Of a stretch of 17,496 nt of DNA, positions 1 through 9,995 are shown piece after piece. The position numbers and the translations under genes were made by a program. This stretch comes from Xylaria sp. FL1777 (Eukaryota > Ascomycota > Sordariomycetes > Xylariales > Xylariaceae). How positions within the stretch are numbered: the first letter of the stretch is position 1; the number at the start of each line of letters is the position of its first letter. The notes under the pieces are model-generated. The model had not been told where the DNA came from. It was given only the letters and a program-made list of their open reading frames with translations, and did no database searches. The stretch covers positions 1 through 17,496 of the forward strand of contig MU400969.1 of the NCBI GenBank assembly GCA_022578965.1, given 5' to 3'.

Positions 1-232
1 TATAATTATAATTAAACAATTAATAAATTTGCTTTTTTTTCTTTTTAAATATTTATTTTTTAAAGCTTTTTTATTTTTAACAAGTTTTATTATTACATTT
101 AATAAGTATTTTTAATACTATAGTAATATAAACTTAATTTGCAATTTACTTAAGTATGTAGCTAAGCTATTAAAATATTTTATATTTATTACTATTTATT
201 GCAATATTTGCATTTTTTTTTTTTGCTTATGT

Positions 233-505
233 TTATTGCTTTTTAGAAGTTTTATGTGCTGCTTTTTTTGCAGCTTTAGCTTTTTTTGCAATTTTTGCTT
301 TTTTTTTAACTTTGGCCTTTTTTTAAGCTTTTTTTTTCTTTAGTTGTTTTTTTTTTTTTGTTTTTTTTGTTTTTGCTATATATGTTTTTTATTTTTTTGC
401 TTTTTAAGTTTTGCTTTTTTTTAGGCTACTTACGCTTTATTAATTTTAGCTAAACAAGCATTAATAGCTTTAGCATTTTAGTTTTTAGCTTTTTAAAAAG
501 CAGTA
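233..505 (-). pseudogene. Decayed Lys/Ala-rich protein tail, one frameshift
   Basis: Unrecognised coding relic. Eleven successive GC dinucleotides from 258 to 399 (G at 258, 261, 270, 273, 279, 288, 297, 315, 327, 375, 399) all lie in one triplet phase. The next nine (413, 425, 434, 449, 458, 467, 473, 488, 500) all lie in one other phase. The spacings vary from 3 to 48 bases but stay multiples of 3 within each block, so a simple repeat does not explain it. In both blocks the phase puts GCN (Ala) codons on the minus strand. The end reads AKAAKKAAHKTSKKQ then a stop at 233-235; the upstream block reads NAKAINACLAKINKA. In-frame stops include 323-325, 389-391, 421-423, 430-432 and 478-480. A one-base slip in the T runs between 400 and 412 would join the blocks. 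Many Lys codons may have been Glu before GA loss. Basic Lys/Ala tails occur in histone H1-like proteins and in some fungal transposases; I cannot choose between them. Confidence 0.5.
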
Positions 506-1335
506 ATAATTTTATTTAATAAATATTTATAAAAATATAAAAAATGCTATTGTTTTAAGTTACTTAACTATTTTATTTGCTAAAATATTATAAAAGGCTT
601 TTTTTTTTTAATGCTTTATAGCTTTGCTAAATATATAGCATATATAATATAATTAAAAGCTGCAAATTTATTTATAATATAACATTGTTTAAGTTTATTT
701 ATAATAAGCTAAACAATAGCAAAAATATAGTTATATATTTTGCAGAAAAATTTAAAAAAAATAATAATAATATTAAGGTTTATAGCTTTTAGTAAGTAAT
801 AATTATATAGTTAATTATATAAGCATTAAATTATTTTATAATAAATAATAATATTTAGTTTTTTTTTAATTTTAAAATTAATATTGCTTTTTATAATAAT
901 TTGCTATAAAAACTTATGCTATATAATACTTTTATGTTTTTTATAAATAATACTAATAACTATAATAATAAACTACTTAATATATTTTTTTTGTTTTATA
1001 TATATAAGTTAACTAAGTAGCTAGTTTAATATATTAGTATTTTAAAATAAAGATATAATATAGCTTTTATAGCAATAATTATATAAATTAATACTTATAT
1101 TAGCAGTTTTTAAGCTATAAATAAAAACTTAAATAAATAAGTTAAAATTATTAAAATTAGTTATAATGTTTAAGTGCTTTTTATTGCTTTAATAAAATGC
1201 AATAGTTTATATATTTAAGTTTAAAATTTAAAAAAAAATAAAAAGTTCTTTAAAAAAAAATGGAAATATATTAGCATAATAATATTTAAGTACTAATATA
1301 AAATAGCAAAAAAATAAACTATAAAGTTATAAAAC
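506..1335. other. AT-rich decayed sequence, no gene seen
   Basis: No open frame, RNA gene or repeat stands out. GC dinucleotides at 546, 579 and 597 share a phase, so the coding relic on the left may extend a little further. Beyond about 600 the phase is mixed. Confidence 0.5.
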
Positions 1336-1477
1336 GCTTTAAAAAATGAAATATTTATTTTATTAAGTAATAAAGCCTTAAAAAAAGAAATATTTATTTT
1401 ATTAAGTAATAAGGCTTTAAAAAAGAAAATATTTATTTTATTAAGTAATAAAGCCTTAAAAAAGAAAATATTTATTA
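1336..1477. repeat. 39-bp tandem repeat, about 3.6 copies
   Basis: Units start at 1336, 1375, 1414 and 1453, each opening with GCTTTAAAAAA or GCCTTAAAAAA followed by a run ending TTATTAAGTAATAA. Copies differ mainly by C/T or G/A transitions plus small A-run changes. Because 39 is divisible by 3 the repeat stays open for 79 codons on the minus strand (1293-1532) and gives a 13-residue peptide repeat rich in Phe, Leu and Ile. I read that frame as a by-product of the repeat, not a gene. Confidence 0.9.
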
Positions 1478-1500
1478 AAATAAATATTTTTTTTTTAAGG
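1454..1500. repeat. Foldback closing the 39-bp array
   Basis: The last partial unit (1454-1474) is followed after about six bases by its own inverted copy (1481-1500). The arms are 20-21 bases, from CCTTAAAAAA to TTTTTTAAGG, with one mismatch and one length difference. The array therefore ends exactly in a hairpin. Confidence 0.8.
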
Positions 1501-3065
1501 GTATATATTAAATAAAAAAGAACTAAGAACATTTATTGCTAAGTTTATAGAAATTTTGCTATAATAACTACTTAGTTTAAAAAAGCTATACTATTTTTTT
1601 TTTTAAGCTAAATTATATATGCAAAAACTTAAAAAATAATATAAGCTAATAATAAGCTGCAAATAATAATAAACTTAAATTATTTAATGCAGTTTAATAA
1701 AATAGTAATATGTATATTTTTTTTAGTAAGTTTAAAAATATATTATGCTTTTTTATTAGTAGTTTGCTAAATAATATTATATACTTACTAAATATTTATA
1801 ATTATTATTAATTAAAACTTAATAATTAAGTTTTTAATATTATTAACTTTAATACTTTTTGCTTTTGTTTTTTTTTTATTTTTAGTATTTATATTAGCTT
1901 TTTTATTATTGCTAAAAAAATTATTAATTAAAGTAAGCTTTTTTTTAATAAAGGTAAGCTAATTAGTTTTTTAGTTTGTTTTATTTTTAATGTTTTTTTT
2001 TAAGCGCAAAGTTTAAACATTATTTAAATTAAAAGCTATAATATTTAATTTACGTTAAACTTTAAAGTTTAATATAACTAAGTTTATAGTTTTATTAGTT
2101 TAGTAATAACTTTATTTAGTTTAGCTAATAGCTATAATTGTTAAACCTTTTTTATTTAAAAATATAATATATAATTAATTTTTATATATAGTAAACTATT
2201 TTTAATATTTTTTTTTGCTTTATTTATTTAAAGAAATATATATTATAATAAATTTAGCTTTAAGTAAATTATTACTTAAAGCTATACTTTTACTATTTAA
2301 AGTTTTAATTTTAGTGCTTATATTATAACACAAAAAAAGCTGTTTATAAATTATACTAATTATAATTTTATATAAATTAAAGCTTTAGTTATATTATTTA
2401 ATAATATAACTAAAAAAATTAAGTAATACTATTTATTATTTATAGTTTTTACTTTTGTAAGTTTTATTAAAGCGTTATATGCTTTTAAAAATACTATTAT
2501 TATTTATGTTTACTATTAATTTGCTAGTACTATTAATAGCTAAATATTAAATGCTATTAATATTAATATAAAGCACTTTTTTTAGTAGCTAAAATAAGTT
2601 AAAGCTTAGTTTATATAGTTTTAGCTTATTAAAGTTAAATAAAAATAAAAGTAATATTAGTAATTTTGTAAAGCTAAGTTATAAATATTTTAATATATTT
2701 TTTAAGTAATCTATAAAAAAGGTTACTAAACAAAAAACTATGCTTTTTTATTACAAAAATTAAATTAATTAATATATTGCATTATTTATGTTTTTATAAA
2801 TATATATTTTATTTATTACTAATACTTTAAAGTGCTATAAAGCAAATATGCTATAAATTTTAATTTTAGCATTTTTTTTAATTAAAATTTTTTTGTTTTT
2901 ATTATTTATATTAACTTAGCTTAAGGTTTGCTTTTTTTAGTAAGTTAAGTTTTTTATTAGCTTAAAAGCTTTAAACAAATAGTATGCATTAAAAGTTAAA
3001 AATAAAAAAACAAACATAATTTTGCTAGTTTGCTTTAATTAGCAAAAAGTTTTATATAAAAAGTA
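1501..3065. other. AT-rich decayed sequence, no gene seen
   Basis: I found no long open frame, no tandem repeat and no stable hairpin. GC dinucleotide phase is mixed, so there is no coding relic that I can support. TC and GA are almost absent, as in most of the window. Confidence 0.5.
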
Positions 3066-3114
3066 TAAAAAACTAAATATTTAATAATACTAATATTAAA
3101 TATTTAGTTTTTAT
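3066..3114. repeat. Foldback repeat, family copy A
   Basis: Inverted repeat with arms 3066-3085 and 3095-3114 and a loop of about nine bases. The arm core is AAAAAACTAAATATTTAAT, nearly perfect against its partner apart from A-run length. The same core recurs at 3528-3618, 4914-4957, 9130-9151 and 9182-9280. No target-site duplication or protein accompanies it, so it is either a MITE-like (small non-coding transposon) foldback family or a repeated structural element. Confidence 0.75.
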
Positions 3115-3527
3115 TAAGTTATATATACTTTTAGTAATCTTAAATCTAGGTTTTATATTTTAGCAATAAAGTTTTATTTGTTAAAAATACGCTTTTTTTT
3201 TAATTTGTTAATTTTAAATTTGCTATTACTATAAGCTAAATATATATTAAAGTCTTTTTAAAAAAAAAATTATAATATATTATAAGTTTGTATAGCTATA
3301 AAAAAAAGTATAAAAATAAGTAATAAATAATAAATCTTTTTATATTTAAATATAATAATATATTTTTTGTAGTAAAAATTATTTAGTACTTTATTATAAG
3401 TTACTGTTTTTTTAGTTTTACATTTATTTATTATAAAAGCAAAGTTAAAAAAATTAACAATTTTAGTTAATATAGCAGCTATATTTGTTTTTAATGTTTA
3501 TTGTTAGCAAATATTATTAAAAAAAAT

Positions 3528-3618
3528 AAAAATCTAAATATTTATAATAAATATTTTATTTTTTAAGCATTTAAAAGCTTATAAAATAAAATAAATAATA
3601 AAATATTTAGTTTTTTAA
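3528..3618. repeat. Foldback repeat, family copy B (long, imperfect)
   Basis: Inverted repeat of about 90 bases. The left arm has AAAAATCTAAATATTTAT, and the right arm ends AAAATATTTAGTTTTTT. The centre contains AAAAGCTTATAAAA, a motif also present at the ends of the copy at 9182-9280, which ties the two together. The arms differ by indels and A/T changes. Confidence 0.65.
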
Positions 3619-3783
3619 AACTTGTTTTTATTTATTTATAAGCTAATATAATTAAAAAGTAGTTTTGCTTTTAAATGTTATTATAGCATTTTACTAGTTT
3701 ATTTTAAAGTATAATGTAATATTTACAACTAATTAATTTTAACTTTTAGTACTACTTAATATATATTTTATAATTAAGTTATA

Positions 3784-4032
3784 TTTTTTTTTGCGGTTTT
3801 TTGCTTTTTTTTTAGCTTTAGCTTTTATAATATTATTGTTTTAAAAATTTAAATCTTTGTTTAAAAAATTAGCTTTAGTAATTATTATTATTTTTGCTGT
3901 TTTATTTAAAGCAAGCTTATTAATAACTTTTATATTATTTATATTAATAATTGTTTTAATTTTATTTGCTTTGTTAGCTTTTAGTAAAAATAATAGATTA
4001 TTTATTTTAGTTTTACTAATAAAGCCTTTAGT
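3784..4032 (-). pseudogene. Possible decayed Lys/Asn/Ile-rich coding stretch
   Basis: Unrecognised. Reading the minus strand from 4032 down to 3784 gives 83 codons with a single stop (3841-3843), and 63 of them are uninterrupted (3844-4032). At this composition several stops would be expected. Eight of nine GC dinucleotides between 3803 and 3977 (3803, 3815, 3821, 3872, 3896, 3911, 3968, 3977, but not 3915) share the phase that makes GCN codons in this frame. The last part reads KAKAKKKAKNRKKK, similar in style to the basic tail at 233-505. The phase run alone could arise by chance somewhere in the window; the low stop count adds weight. No start codon or domain is visible. Confidence 0.33.
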
Positions 4033-4033
4033 T

Positions 4034-4557
4034 TAAATGCAAATATATTTTATATTAGCTATGCTTAAATGTAGCAAATTTATTATGCTTTAATTTATAG
4101 CAATAAATATATATTGCTTTATTAAAAGATTTATAAAACATTATAGCTTTATTTAAGTATTATAATCTGTTATGTTTTTAAGTATTATTGCTTTATCTTT
4201 TAGCTATTTTTTAATACTATTAATATAACTTATATAAAAAAAAAGTAGTACTACGTTTTTTATTACTATATTAAAAAAGCTAGGTTAGCTTACTGCATTA
4301 GTTTTATTAAAAAGTATAGCTAATAGTTTATAGTTATTTTTTTAAATATTAAAAGTAATAGTTTTTAGAACTATAATAATAGTTAAAAGCTATATTATTG
4401 CTTTTTTTTCCTTATAATATATAAAAAATTTATTATTATAATATTTATGCTAGTAAAACTATATAAAAAGTAATGCTTTAATTTAATTTTTTTTAAAAAT
4501 GTTATAAATAAGCTTAGTGCTTTAGCTTTATTAAATATAAAAATGCTTTAAGTAAGT
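4034..4557. other. AT-rich decayed sequence, no gene seen
   Basis: Stops occur in all frames, GC phase is mixed, and I see no repeat or hairpin. Confidence 0.5.
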
Positions 4558-4659
4558 TTATAATAGCTTAAAAGCTGCTATAATTATAGCTATTTTTAGT
4601 ATATTTGCTGCTTGTTAACTTTTTGCAATAGTTATTATAAAAGACATTTTACTTTTTAA
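4558..4659 (-). pseudogene. Possible short Ala-rich coding relic
   Basis: Unrecognised. Six successive GC dinucleotides (4574, 4577, 4589, 4607, 4610, 4625) share one triplet phase, giving Ala codons on the minus strand. The frame has an ATG at 4645-4647 (reverse complement), one internal stop at 4615-4617, then QAANILKIAIIIAAFKLL and a stop at 4558-4560. A run of six in one phase is expected about once in a window this size, so this is suggestive only. No family is recognisable. Confidence 0.22.
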
Positions 4660-4913
4660 AAATTAATAATTTTGCTACAAAAACATAAAATAAGCTATAA
4701 AATTATGCTTTTTAAGTAAGTTTACTAAAGCATTAAGTTTGTTTTTAGCACTAAGGTTATATATTATAATATATTAAACTATTATACTAAAGCTATTTTA
4801 TATTAAAAAAAAATCAAAATTTTTTTAAGTTATGCTTGCATTTTAAAATTAATAATAAAAATATAATATTATTAATGCTATAACTATATTAGTATAACTA
4901 TACTTAAGCGTAC

Positions 4914-4957
4914 AAAAAACTAAATATTTTAATTATTATTAAAATATTTGGTTTTTT
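4914..4957. repeat. Foldback repeat, family copy C (best palindrome)
   Basis: Arms 4914-4933 and 4938-4957, 20 bases each, with a 4-base loop and a single mismatch. The left arm reads AAAAAACTAAATATTTTAAT; the right arm would pair with AAAAAACCAAATATTTTAAT. The mismatch is C against T, the change expected from C-to-T mutation of one arm. Confidence 0.8.
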
Positions 4958-4959
4958 AA

Positions 4960-5480
4960 GGTTTTAGTATAAAAATAATATAAAAAATAAATATTTATTA
5001 TAAGTATTTATAAAAAAAGTAAACTTGTTTTAAGTTTTAAAGTAAAAAATAAATATTAATATTTTATTTTATATTTTTTGCTTTTTTATTTTTGTAAGTT
5101 ATATATTATACTTTTTAACGCTATTAATATTATTTTAGTTTTATATAACTTATTTAAGAGTTATTTTTTAAGTAAAAAGTAAAAAAGCAGCAAAAATATT
5201 TATATTGCAGTTAATAAAATACTAAGTTAACTAAAGGTTGCTAAAGTAAACAGCTAAAATAACTTGTATATTTTAATTACTACTAGCTACTTTTTTTAAA
5301 AAGGTTTTTTTTTAGCTTATAATAATATTTTTTAGCTATAAGCTTAAGCTTTAGTAGTAATAAAAGCTTTATAAACTAAATATTTAAAATAGTAAGCATA
5401 AATAGTTAATATAGCTAAGCTAAAAAAAAAAGTTATAAAAAAAACAAAAAAAGTAAACTAAAAAAAGCTTAACAAAAATT
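4960..5480. other. AT-rich decayed sequence, no gene seen
   Basis: No supported gene. ATAAACTAAATATTTAAAAT at 5371-5390 resembles one arm of the foldback family without a partner. A short run of in-phase GC dinucleotides (5342, 5348, 5366, 5396, 5414) is too short to interpret. Confidence 0.45.
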
Positions 5481-5622
5481 ATAGTAAATATTTTATTTTT
5501 AGGACTTTTTATAGTTATTAAGCTAATATATAATTATTATATAGTTTTAAATATTTTATTTCTAGTAATTATTAAGCTAAAGTATAATTACTATATAGTT
5601 TTAAATATTTTATTTTTAGTAG
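5481..5622. repeat. 54-bp tandem repeat, about 2.5 copies
   Basis: Full units at 5515-5568 and 5569-5622 share TTATTAAGCTAA and ATAGTTTTAAATATTTTATT in the same order at a 54-base offset. A partial copy of the 3' part lies at 5481-5503. Differences are mostly A/G and C/T. Confidence 0.85.
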
Positions 5623-7794
5623 CTTTTATTAGTTATATTTTAGTTTTAAGTTTTATTATAGTTATTTATAATTATTAAAATTATAGCTACTATTTGTTTT
5701 TAGCTCTATATTATTTATAACGTTTATTTTGTTTTTTTTTTTGCTAGTTTTATTGCTATTAGTTAGCTTTTTTGCTAGTTTACGTTATATAATTAGCTTT
5801 ATGTTTAGCTTTTTGCATAATGCTATATATTTTATAAAGATTTTCTTTGTTAATATGTTTATTTTATATAGTAACTTAAATATTAGTATTAAGCTATTAA
5901 CTTTTAAGTTTTTTAGTTTAAGCTACGCTAGTAAGTTAATAAAAAAAAATAGCAGTTTTATAGCATTAAAAAATGTGCTAAAGCAAAATATATATAATTA
6001 AAAAAATATAATAAGTTGCTTAATAAATATATAAAAAAGCTATTTAAAAAACATGCATAAAAAACTTTTGCTGTAATAGTTAAATAAATATTAAAGCATA
6101 GCATTAAAGCTAAAATAAAAAGCATTGTGTTTTTATTACATAAGTATTATAGCGTATAAATATATATTATAGTATGCTTATATAGTAGCATTACAAACTT
6201 AATTAAGCAATTATAACAAATATATTAATATAATAGCTATTAAAGCTCTTTTAAATAAATAACTTATATTGTTATATAATAGCTTTTTTTTTATTATATT
6301 ATAGCATAATAGCTTTAAGTAGCTATACTTAAAACTAAAAAAATCTAATTTTATAATAATATGCTTAAACAATTAAATATAAAAAAACTTAGTTTTTTTA
6401 AAGTTTAATATAACAAAAATATAAAAACTAGTATACGCTTAATAATAGTTAAACTAATTATTAAAAAATAAGCATGTAATATTTTTACTAATAAATATAA
6501 CAAACTAAGCTTTTTAAACCTTGTAATATTAAAAAGCAAAGCTTTTGCTTAACTAATTAGCACAATTATTTAAAGCATTAAGCATTAATACTATATATAT
6601 AAACTAGCTTTAATGTTTATTTATGTTATAATTGCTAAAGTTATAAGTTTTTGTTTTTAGTTTTTGCTGTTATACAAAAACAAAAAATAAAAAGTTAGCA
6701 CTATTAAATAACGCTGTTTTGTTTGCTTAAAAGCTTTTAACTTTAGTTTTGCTTAAAGCATTAAAAACCTAAAAATAAATATAATAAACGTTAAATAAGC
6801 TAAAAAGTTAAAAGTAGCTTTATATATAGTTTAGCTAGTTTTTATATAAAACATTATATTATATTTAATAAAAAAGCTTAAGCTTTTTAAAATATAACTT
6901 GTAAGCTTTAAAAAACTTTAAATTATATGCATAAATAACTAACTATAATGCAAGCTTAAAAGTTTTACTGCGTAATAGCTATGCTTTATAATATTTAGTA
7001 GAAATAATAGTATAGTTAGCAATATTTTAAAAGTTATTTAGTAGTGTTGTTTTAAATTGCTTATTTATATTTAGTATACTTTACGTTATATTTTGCTAAG
7101 TTACTTTTAGTTAATTTTAACGCTTAAAAAAAAATAAGCAAAGCTGCTTTAAAGTATAACTTATAAGTTAAAAAATATACTATTTAAATATATTATTTAG
7201 TATTTATAATATATTATACTTTTATACTACGTTTTTTAAACTAAGCTTTTATAATAGCTTTTTTAACTTGTTAAGCATGCAGCAATTTTAAATAATATAT
7301 TATAGCTATAATACTTAAAAAAAAATACTATTAATGCAAGTTTGCTTAAAAAAAATAAGTAATACTTAGTTTGTATATATATATTTAGTACACTTAGTAA
7401 TATTAAACTGTTTTAATAGTATATTGCTATTAAAAAATACAAATATTGCTAGCTTTTTAATAAGCTTAATAAAGCAAACAACAAAAGCAAGCATAAAGTT
7501 ATTTAGCTAATATATTAAAACAAAAAAAAAAAAGTTATAAGTAATAAGATTAGTTAGCAAAAACAAATAAATAGTTTACTAAAAAAGCAGTTTATAAAAG
7601 TTTATAGCAGTTATAATATAAAACTAAAGCATATAATATTTATAGCATATATTATAATAAAGTAACATAAAAGCGTTAAACAAAATAAATAACATATAAT
7701 ATAGCTAGCTTTTATAAAACTAAAAAGCATTAAAAAAAAAAAAAAATTAAGTAGCATTATTTTTTGCGTTAATATTTTAGCTTTGCTTTAGTAG
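5623..7794. other. AT-rich decayed sequence, no supported gene
   Basis: The only notable item is an open stretch on the plus strand, 5687-6001 (104 codons stop to stop). Its only early start is TTG at 5729 and its first ATG lies well inside. It reads as a Phe/Leu/Ile-rich hydrophobic string and GC phase is mixed, so it is probably a T-rich chance frame. The signature hand count quoted elsewhere (7081-7320) comes from this block. Confidence 0.45.
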
Positions 7795-7983
7795 TATTAT
7801 TTAAATAAGTTTAAGCTAAAAAGCAGCAAGTTAAACTATAGTAAATTAAAAAAATAAAATCTTTTTATAGGTGTTTATATATGTTGCTTATAAAAATTAT
7901 ATATTTTAACTTTAAATAAGGCTACTTTTTTAACGCAAAAGCTAGCTAAAGTAGTTTTTATTATTTTTAGCTTTTTTATATTT
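7795..7983 (+). pseudogene. Possible decayed coding stretch
   Basis: Unrecognised. The frame starting at 7795 runs 63 codons to a stop at 7984-7986 with one internal stop (7891-7893), where about six would be expected. It includes LFIGVYICCL before the stop and ATFLTQKLAKVVFIIF after it. GC dinucleotides within codons are Ala (7921, 7945), Ser (7823, 7826, 7970) or Cys (7886) codons of the same frame. The frame continues with stops at about the background rate to 8517. No catalytic motif can be named. Confidence 0.2.
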
Positions 7984-8364
7984 TAAAACATATATTGCAA
8001 ATATAAGTATAAACAATATTTTTAAAATAAGCTATTATTATTGTAAGCTATTTTAGCTATGCATGCTAACTTGTTAAGCAAAGTAAACAAAAGTATTATA
8101 TTATTAGTTAAGTAAAAAAGTTTAATAATATAAAGCACGTTTTAAAAAGCAAAGTTAACTTATGTAGTATTAAAATAAAAATACTGCTAGTTTATTATTA
8201 AAAAATAGTTTGTATAAAATTTTTGCAAAGTATTTTTTGCTAAATAGCTTATAATTATATTTTTAATATTATGTTTTTATAAAAAGAAAATAAAGCTAGC
8301 AAAATAACTAAACAAATATTAATTATATAAAGTTTTAAAGTAATTTTAAAACAGTTTTATATAT

Positions 8365-8517
8365 TTATATAGAATAGCATACTATAATTAAGTATATTTA
8401 AAAAAGCTAAAGCTTTTTATTAAAGCTTACTAAATGTTTGCTTTTGTTTTAGCTTAAGCAAAACTAATAAAGTACTAAGTAATAATTGCAAAAAAACAAA
8501 AAGCATATAAAGCAAGT
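8365..8517 (+). pseudogene. Possible decayed coding stretch with in-phase Ala codons
   Basis: Unrecognised. Seven successive GC dinucleotides (8425, 8440, 8452, 8458, 8488, 8503, 8512), plus 8377, share a phase giving GCN codons in the same frame as the stretch at 7795-7983. The reading includes VYLKKLKLFIKAY and VIIAKKQKAYKASNI. Stops at 8389, 8431, 8455 and 8476 are all TAA, which could come from CAA, or from CGA by two transitions. A run of seven is not far from chance over the whole window, hence the low score. Confidence 0.2.
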
Positions 8518-8553
8518 AACATATAGTTTTTTACGAACTATTTTTGTATTTTA

Positions 8554-9129
8554 AATAGCAAATAAATAATTTAGTGTTTAAAAATTAAAAAAAAGTAAAA
8601 AAAAAAAAAATAAACATAGTTATTAAAACTGTATTAAAAAAAGCTAAGCTATAAATTTTAGGTTTTATAAAGTTTTACCGAGTTAAAAACGCAGTATATA
8701 TTTTAAGCAATAAAAAATTAAAATAAAAGTAAATAATTTAAAGTAAATATTACTAAAAGAAATGCAGTAAAAAAACAAAGCTATATAAAATAGCTATTAA
8801 TGTTATATTAACAAATAATATATATTTGTTAGTAAATATTATAACAAAAGGCCTTAATAAATAAAAAAAAAAGCTTAAGCTTATTAGCATTAAAAAAAGT
8901 ATGTTAAAAAAAGATTTATAAAGCTTTTAGCTTAAAACAAAATAATAAAATATTAGTAAAATTATTATGTTTTAAAGAATTAATATAAAAAGTTAAAAAG
9001 CTTTATATAAAATAATTTATTATATATTTTAATGTATAGCTAGCTATATTAATTACTTTTTTTATATAAATAAATTAGTATAGTAAATATAACAAAATAA
9101 ATAAAAAATGTACAAAAAAAAAAAATAGC
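8554..9129. other. AT-rich decayed sequence, no gene seen
   Basis: A-rich, with stops in all frames and mixed GC phase. AGGTTTTATAAAGTTTTACC at 8660-8679 loosely resembles the segment at 3149-3180, perhaps a remnant of an older dispersed repeat. Confidence 0.4.
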
Positions 9130-9151
9130 ATATAAAAAACTAAATATTTAA
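9130..9151. repeat. Foldback family, single arm
   Basis: ATAAAAAACTAAATATTTAA matches the arm core of the foldback family but no inverted partner follows directly. It sits about 30 bases before the complete copy at 9182-9280. Confidence 0.6.
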
Positions 9152-9181
9152 GGAATAAAAAAAATAAAGAAAACAAAAAAG

Positions 9182-9280
9182 TAAAAGCTTATAAAAAACT
9201 AAATATTTTAAAACGTATAGTTTTTTTTAAAAAAAAAAAAACTATATGTTCTAAGATATTTAGTTTTTTATAAGCTTTTA
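9182..9280. repeat. Foldback repeat, family copy D (47-bp arms)
   Basis: The left arm 9182-9228 opens TAAAAGCTTATAAAAAACT and the right arm 9235-9280 closes with its complement. The arms match along their length except for three positions near the middle (TTTTAAAACG against TCTTAGAACA). All three are transitions, and two are the direction expected if the left arm lost C and G to T and A. The centre is an A/T homopolymer, so the element would form a long uninterrupted hairpin. Confidence 0.85.
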
Positions 9281-9995
9281 TATATATATAAGCAGTTTAA
9301 AAATACAAACAAAAATAAAAAAACATAAAAAAAATAAAAAATAAAGCATATTATAGTTATATTAATAGAAATAAAAATATAAAATTTGTTTTTATATGTA
9401 ATAATACGTATTGTTAAATAAAAGAAAAAACTGCTAGTTAAACTAATTATAGTAAACTAGTAATAAAGAAAAAAAAGCAAAAGCAAAAAAACAATTTTTG
9501 CTAAAAATAAAAGCTTTGCTAGTAATAAAAACAAAAAGATTTTGCTGTAATAAAGTAGAAAAAAAGTTAAGTAATAAAGCAATAGGCTTATTTAAAATAT
9601 AAAGCATAAAAAATAAAAGAAAAATTAAAAAAAAAAAAATAATTAGTTTTAAAGCGTTTAAAACGGTATTATTACTTTTGTTGCTATTAAGAAAGCTTAG
9701 GTTATTAGAACTAAAAAAACTTTAGGATTAAAAACAAGCAAAAAAAGCAAAAAGGAAAAAAAGTTCTAGTTTAAGCAGTTTAAAATTTGTAGTATTACTA
9801 TTGTTTAAATTTAAAAAAGCAAAGCTATTTATATATAGCAGTTTTAAAAATTGCTTAAACAAAAAAGTAAAAAGTAGCAATAGCATTTAAAAATAAATAA
9901 AAGAAAGTTAAGTAGTTAAAAACGAAACATTTATAAAAAAAAAAAGAAAAAATAAGCAAAATTAGCTTTAAGTAAAATAATAGTAGTATAAAAGT
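9281..9995 (+). other. Purine-rich strand-asymmetric region
   Basis: The plus strand is A-rich and keeps many GA dinucleotides (AGAAA, GGAAA, GATT), while TC is nearly absent. Elsewhere both are missing. This fits either an ancestral purine-rich sense strand or strand-biased mutation. An open run at 9732-9887 on the plus strand (52 codons) is within chance. No gene is assigned. Confidence 0.45.

Noticed and set aside
1293..1532. 79-codon minus-strand open frame with a 13-residue peptide repeat
   Set aside because: It exists because a 39-bp tandem repeat without stops lies in it. No domain, and the composition is Phe/Leu/Ile/Asn only.
5687..6001. 104-codon plus-strand open stretch, hydrophobic N-terminus then Lys/Ser/Asn-rich
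   Set aside because: Only a TTG near the start, mixed GC phase, and a T-rich strand on which such a length is plausible by chance. No recognisable motif.
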